From Nocardioides sp. (GTDB lineage: Bacteria > Actinomycetota > Actinomycetes > Propionibacteriales > Nocardioidaceae): a DNA stretch of 5,700 nt. The stretch is taken from NCBI GenBank assembly GCA_030452025.1, contig JAKDNC010000248.1, positions 1 through 5,700 on the forward strand, read 5' to 3'. Within the stretch, counting starts at the first letter, position 1. Every line of letters begins with the position of its first letter. A program made the translations under genes and the position numbers. The notes beneath the pieces are model-generated. The model worked only from the letters and a program-made list of their open reading frames with translations, searched no databases and was not told where the DNA came from. Below, one piece after another: positions 5,619-5,700 of this stretch.

Positions 5619-5647
5619 GGGGCCCCCCACCCGGGGTTCGGGGCCCC
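5619..5647 (+). terminator. GC-rich hairpin terminator after the symporter unit
   Basis: GGGGCCCC (5619-5626) and GGGGCCCC (5640-5647) form an 8-bp all-GC stem with a 13-nt loop. Two more pairs (5616-5617 with 5649-5650) can form past a mismatch. It lies 26 nt after the stop of the small subunit gene. Only a short T-run (5653-5655) follows, as is usual for actinobacterial hairpin terminators that lack a long U-tract. Other registers of the C and G runs are possible. Confidence 0.68.
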
Positions 5648-5663
5648 CGCACTTTGGGCGCGA

Positions 5664-5674
5664 CGAAAGTTTCG
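5664..5674. promoter_or_regulatory. Operator-like palindrome CGAAAGTTTCG near the right edge
   Basis: A perfect inverted repeat with a central G, just past the terminator. CGAAA-n-TTTCG palindromes are typical of LacI-type operators in actinobacteria, for instance those of xylan and sugar genes. A second palindrome, ACTCATGAGT (5680-5689), follows. Both would lie upstream of, or at the start of, whatever gene begins past the window. No regulator or target gene is visible, so the call rests on motif shape only. Confidence 0.35.
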
Positions 5675-5700
5675 GGCCAACTCATGAGTGGGAGGCCAGT

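Noticed and set aside
5684..5700. Possible start of a next gene (ATG AGT GGG AGG CCA)
   Set aside because: Only five codons are visible, no Shine-Dalgarno lies upstream, and the ATG is inside a palindrome. There is too little to call.
1..5700. Mobile elements, CRISPR arrays, tRNA or rRNA genes, toxin-antitoxin pairs
   Set aside because: No transposase, regularly spaced repeats, cloverleaf sequence, rRNA segment or paired small toxin/antitoxin genes were seen on either strand.

Overview
The window reads as chromosomal DNA of a high-GC actinobacterium. The coding bases are strongly G/C-biased at third positions, ribosome binding sites are AGGAGG-like, GTG is used as a start, and two secreted cell-wall enzymes appear. 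The proteins have a Nocardioides-like feel, but that is an impression and not a computed assignment. There is no sign of a mobile element, phage, CRISPR array, tRNA or rRNA.

Layout. Positions 1-527 (minus) hold a secreted NlpC/P60 cell-wall endopeptidase whose 3' end runs off the left edge. Its leader at 544-725 (minus) is a very recognisable ydaO/yuaA-class cyclic-di-AMP riboswitch that ends 4 nt before the Shine-Dalgarno sequence. Upstream of it, three 15-bp tandem repeats (768-812) fill the gap to the next gene. Positions 840-3465 (minus) look like a three-gene operon. In transcription order it contains a secreted M15-type zinc D-Ala-D-Ala carboxypeptidase with two N-terminal beta-rich repeats (3465-2068), a HIT-family hydrolase whose ATG overlaps the previous stop (2068-1655), and an SDR-family FabG-like dehydrogenase (1598-840). 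Positions 3466-3747 are a divergent regulatory region. Positions 3748-5592 (plus) hold a two-gene transport unit: a 566-aa sodium:solute symporter and, 12 nt later, a 43-aa one-helix protein matching the pattern of small transporter-adjacent subunits. A strong GC hairpin terminator (5619-5647) and an 11-bp operator-like palindrome (5664-5674) close the window.

How it fits together. The two minus-strand exported proteins both act on peptidoglycan, and one is under a c-di-AMP riboswitch, a signal tied to turgor and wall homeostasis. The HIT and SDR genes seem to be housekeeping enzymes sharing a transcript. The symporter and its micro-protein are a separate plus-strand transcription unit, with substrate unknown.

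The best candidates for under-described biology are the symporter/43-aa pair with its leader hairpin, and the riboswitch with its predicted Shine-Dalgarno hairpin and upstream repeats. Neither is a wholly new system on present evidence.
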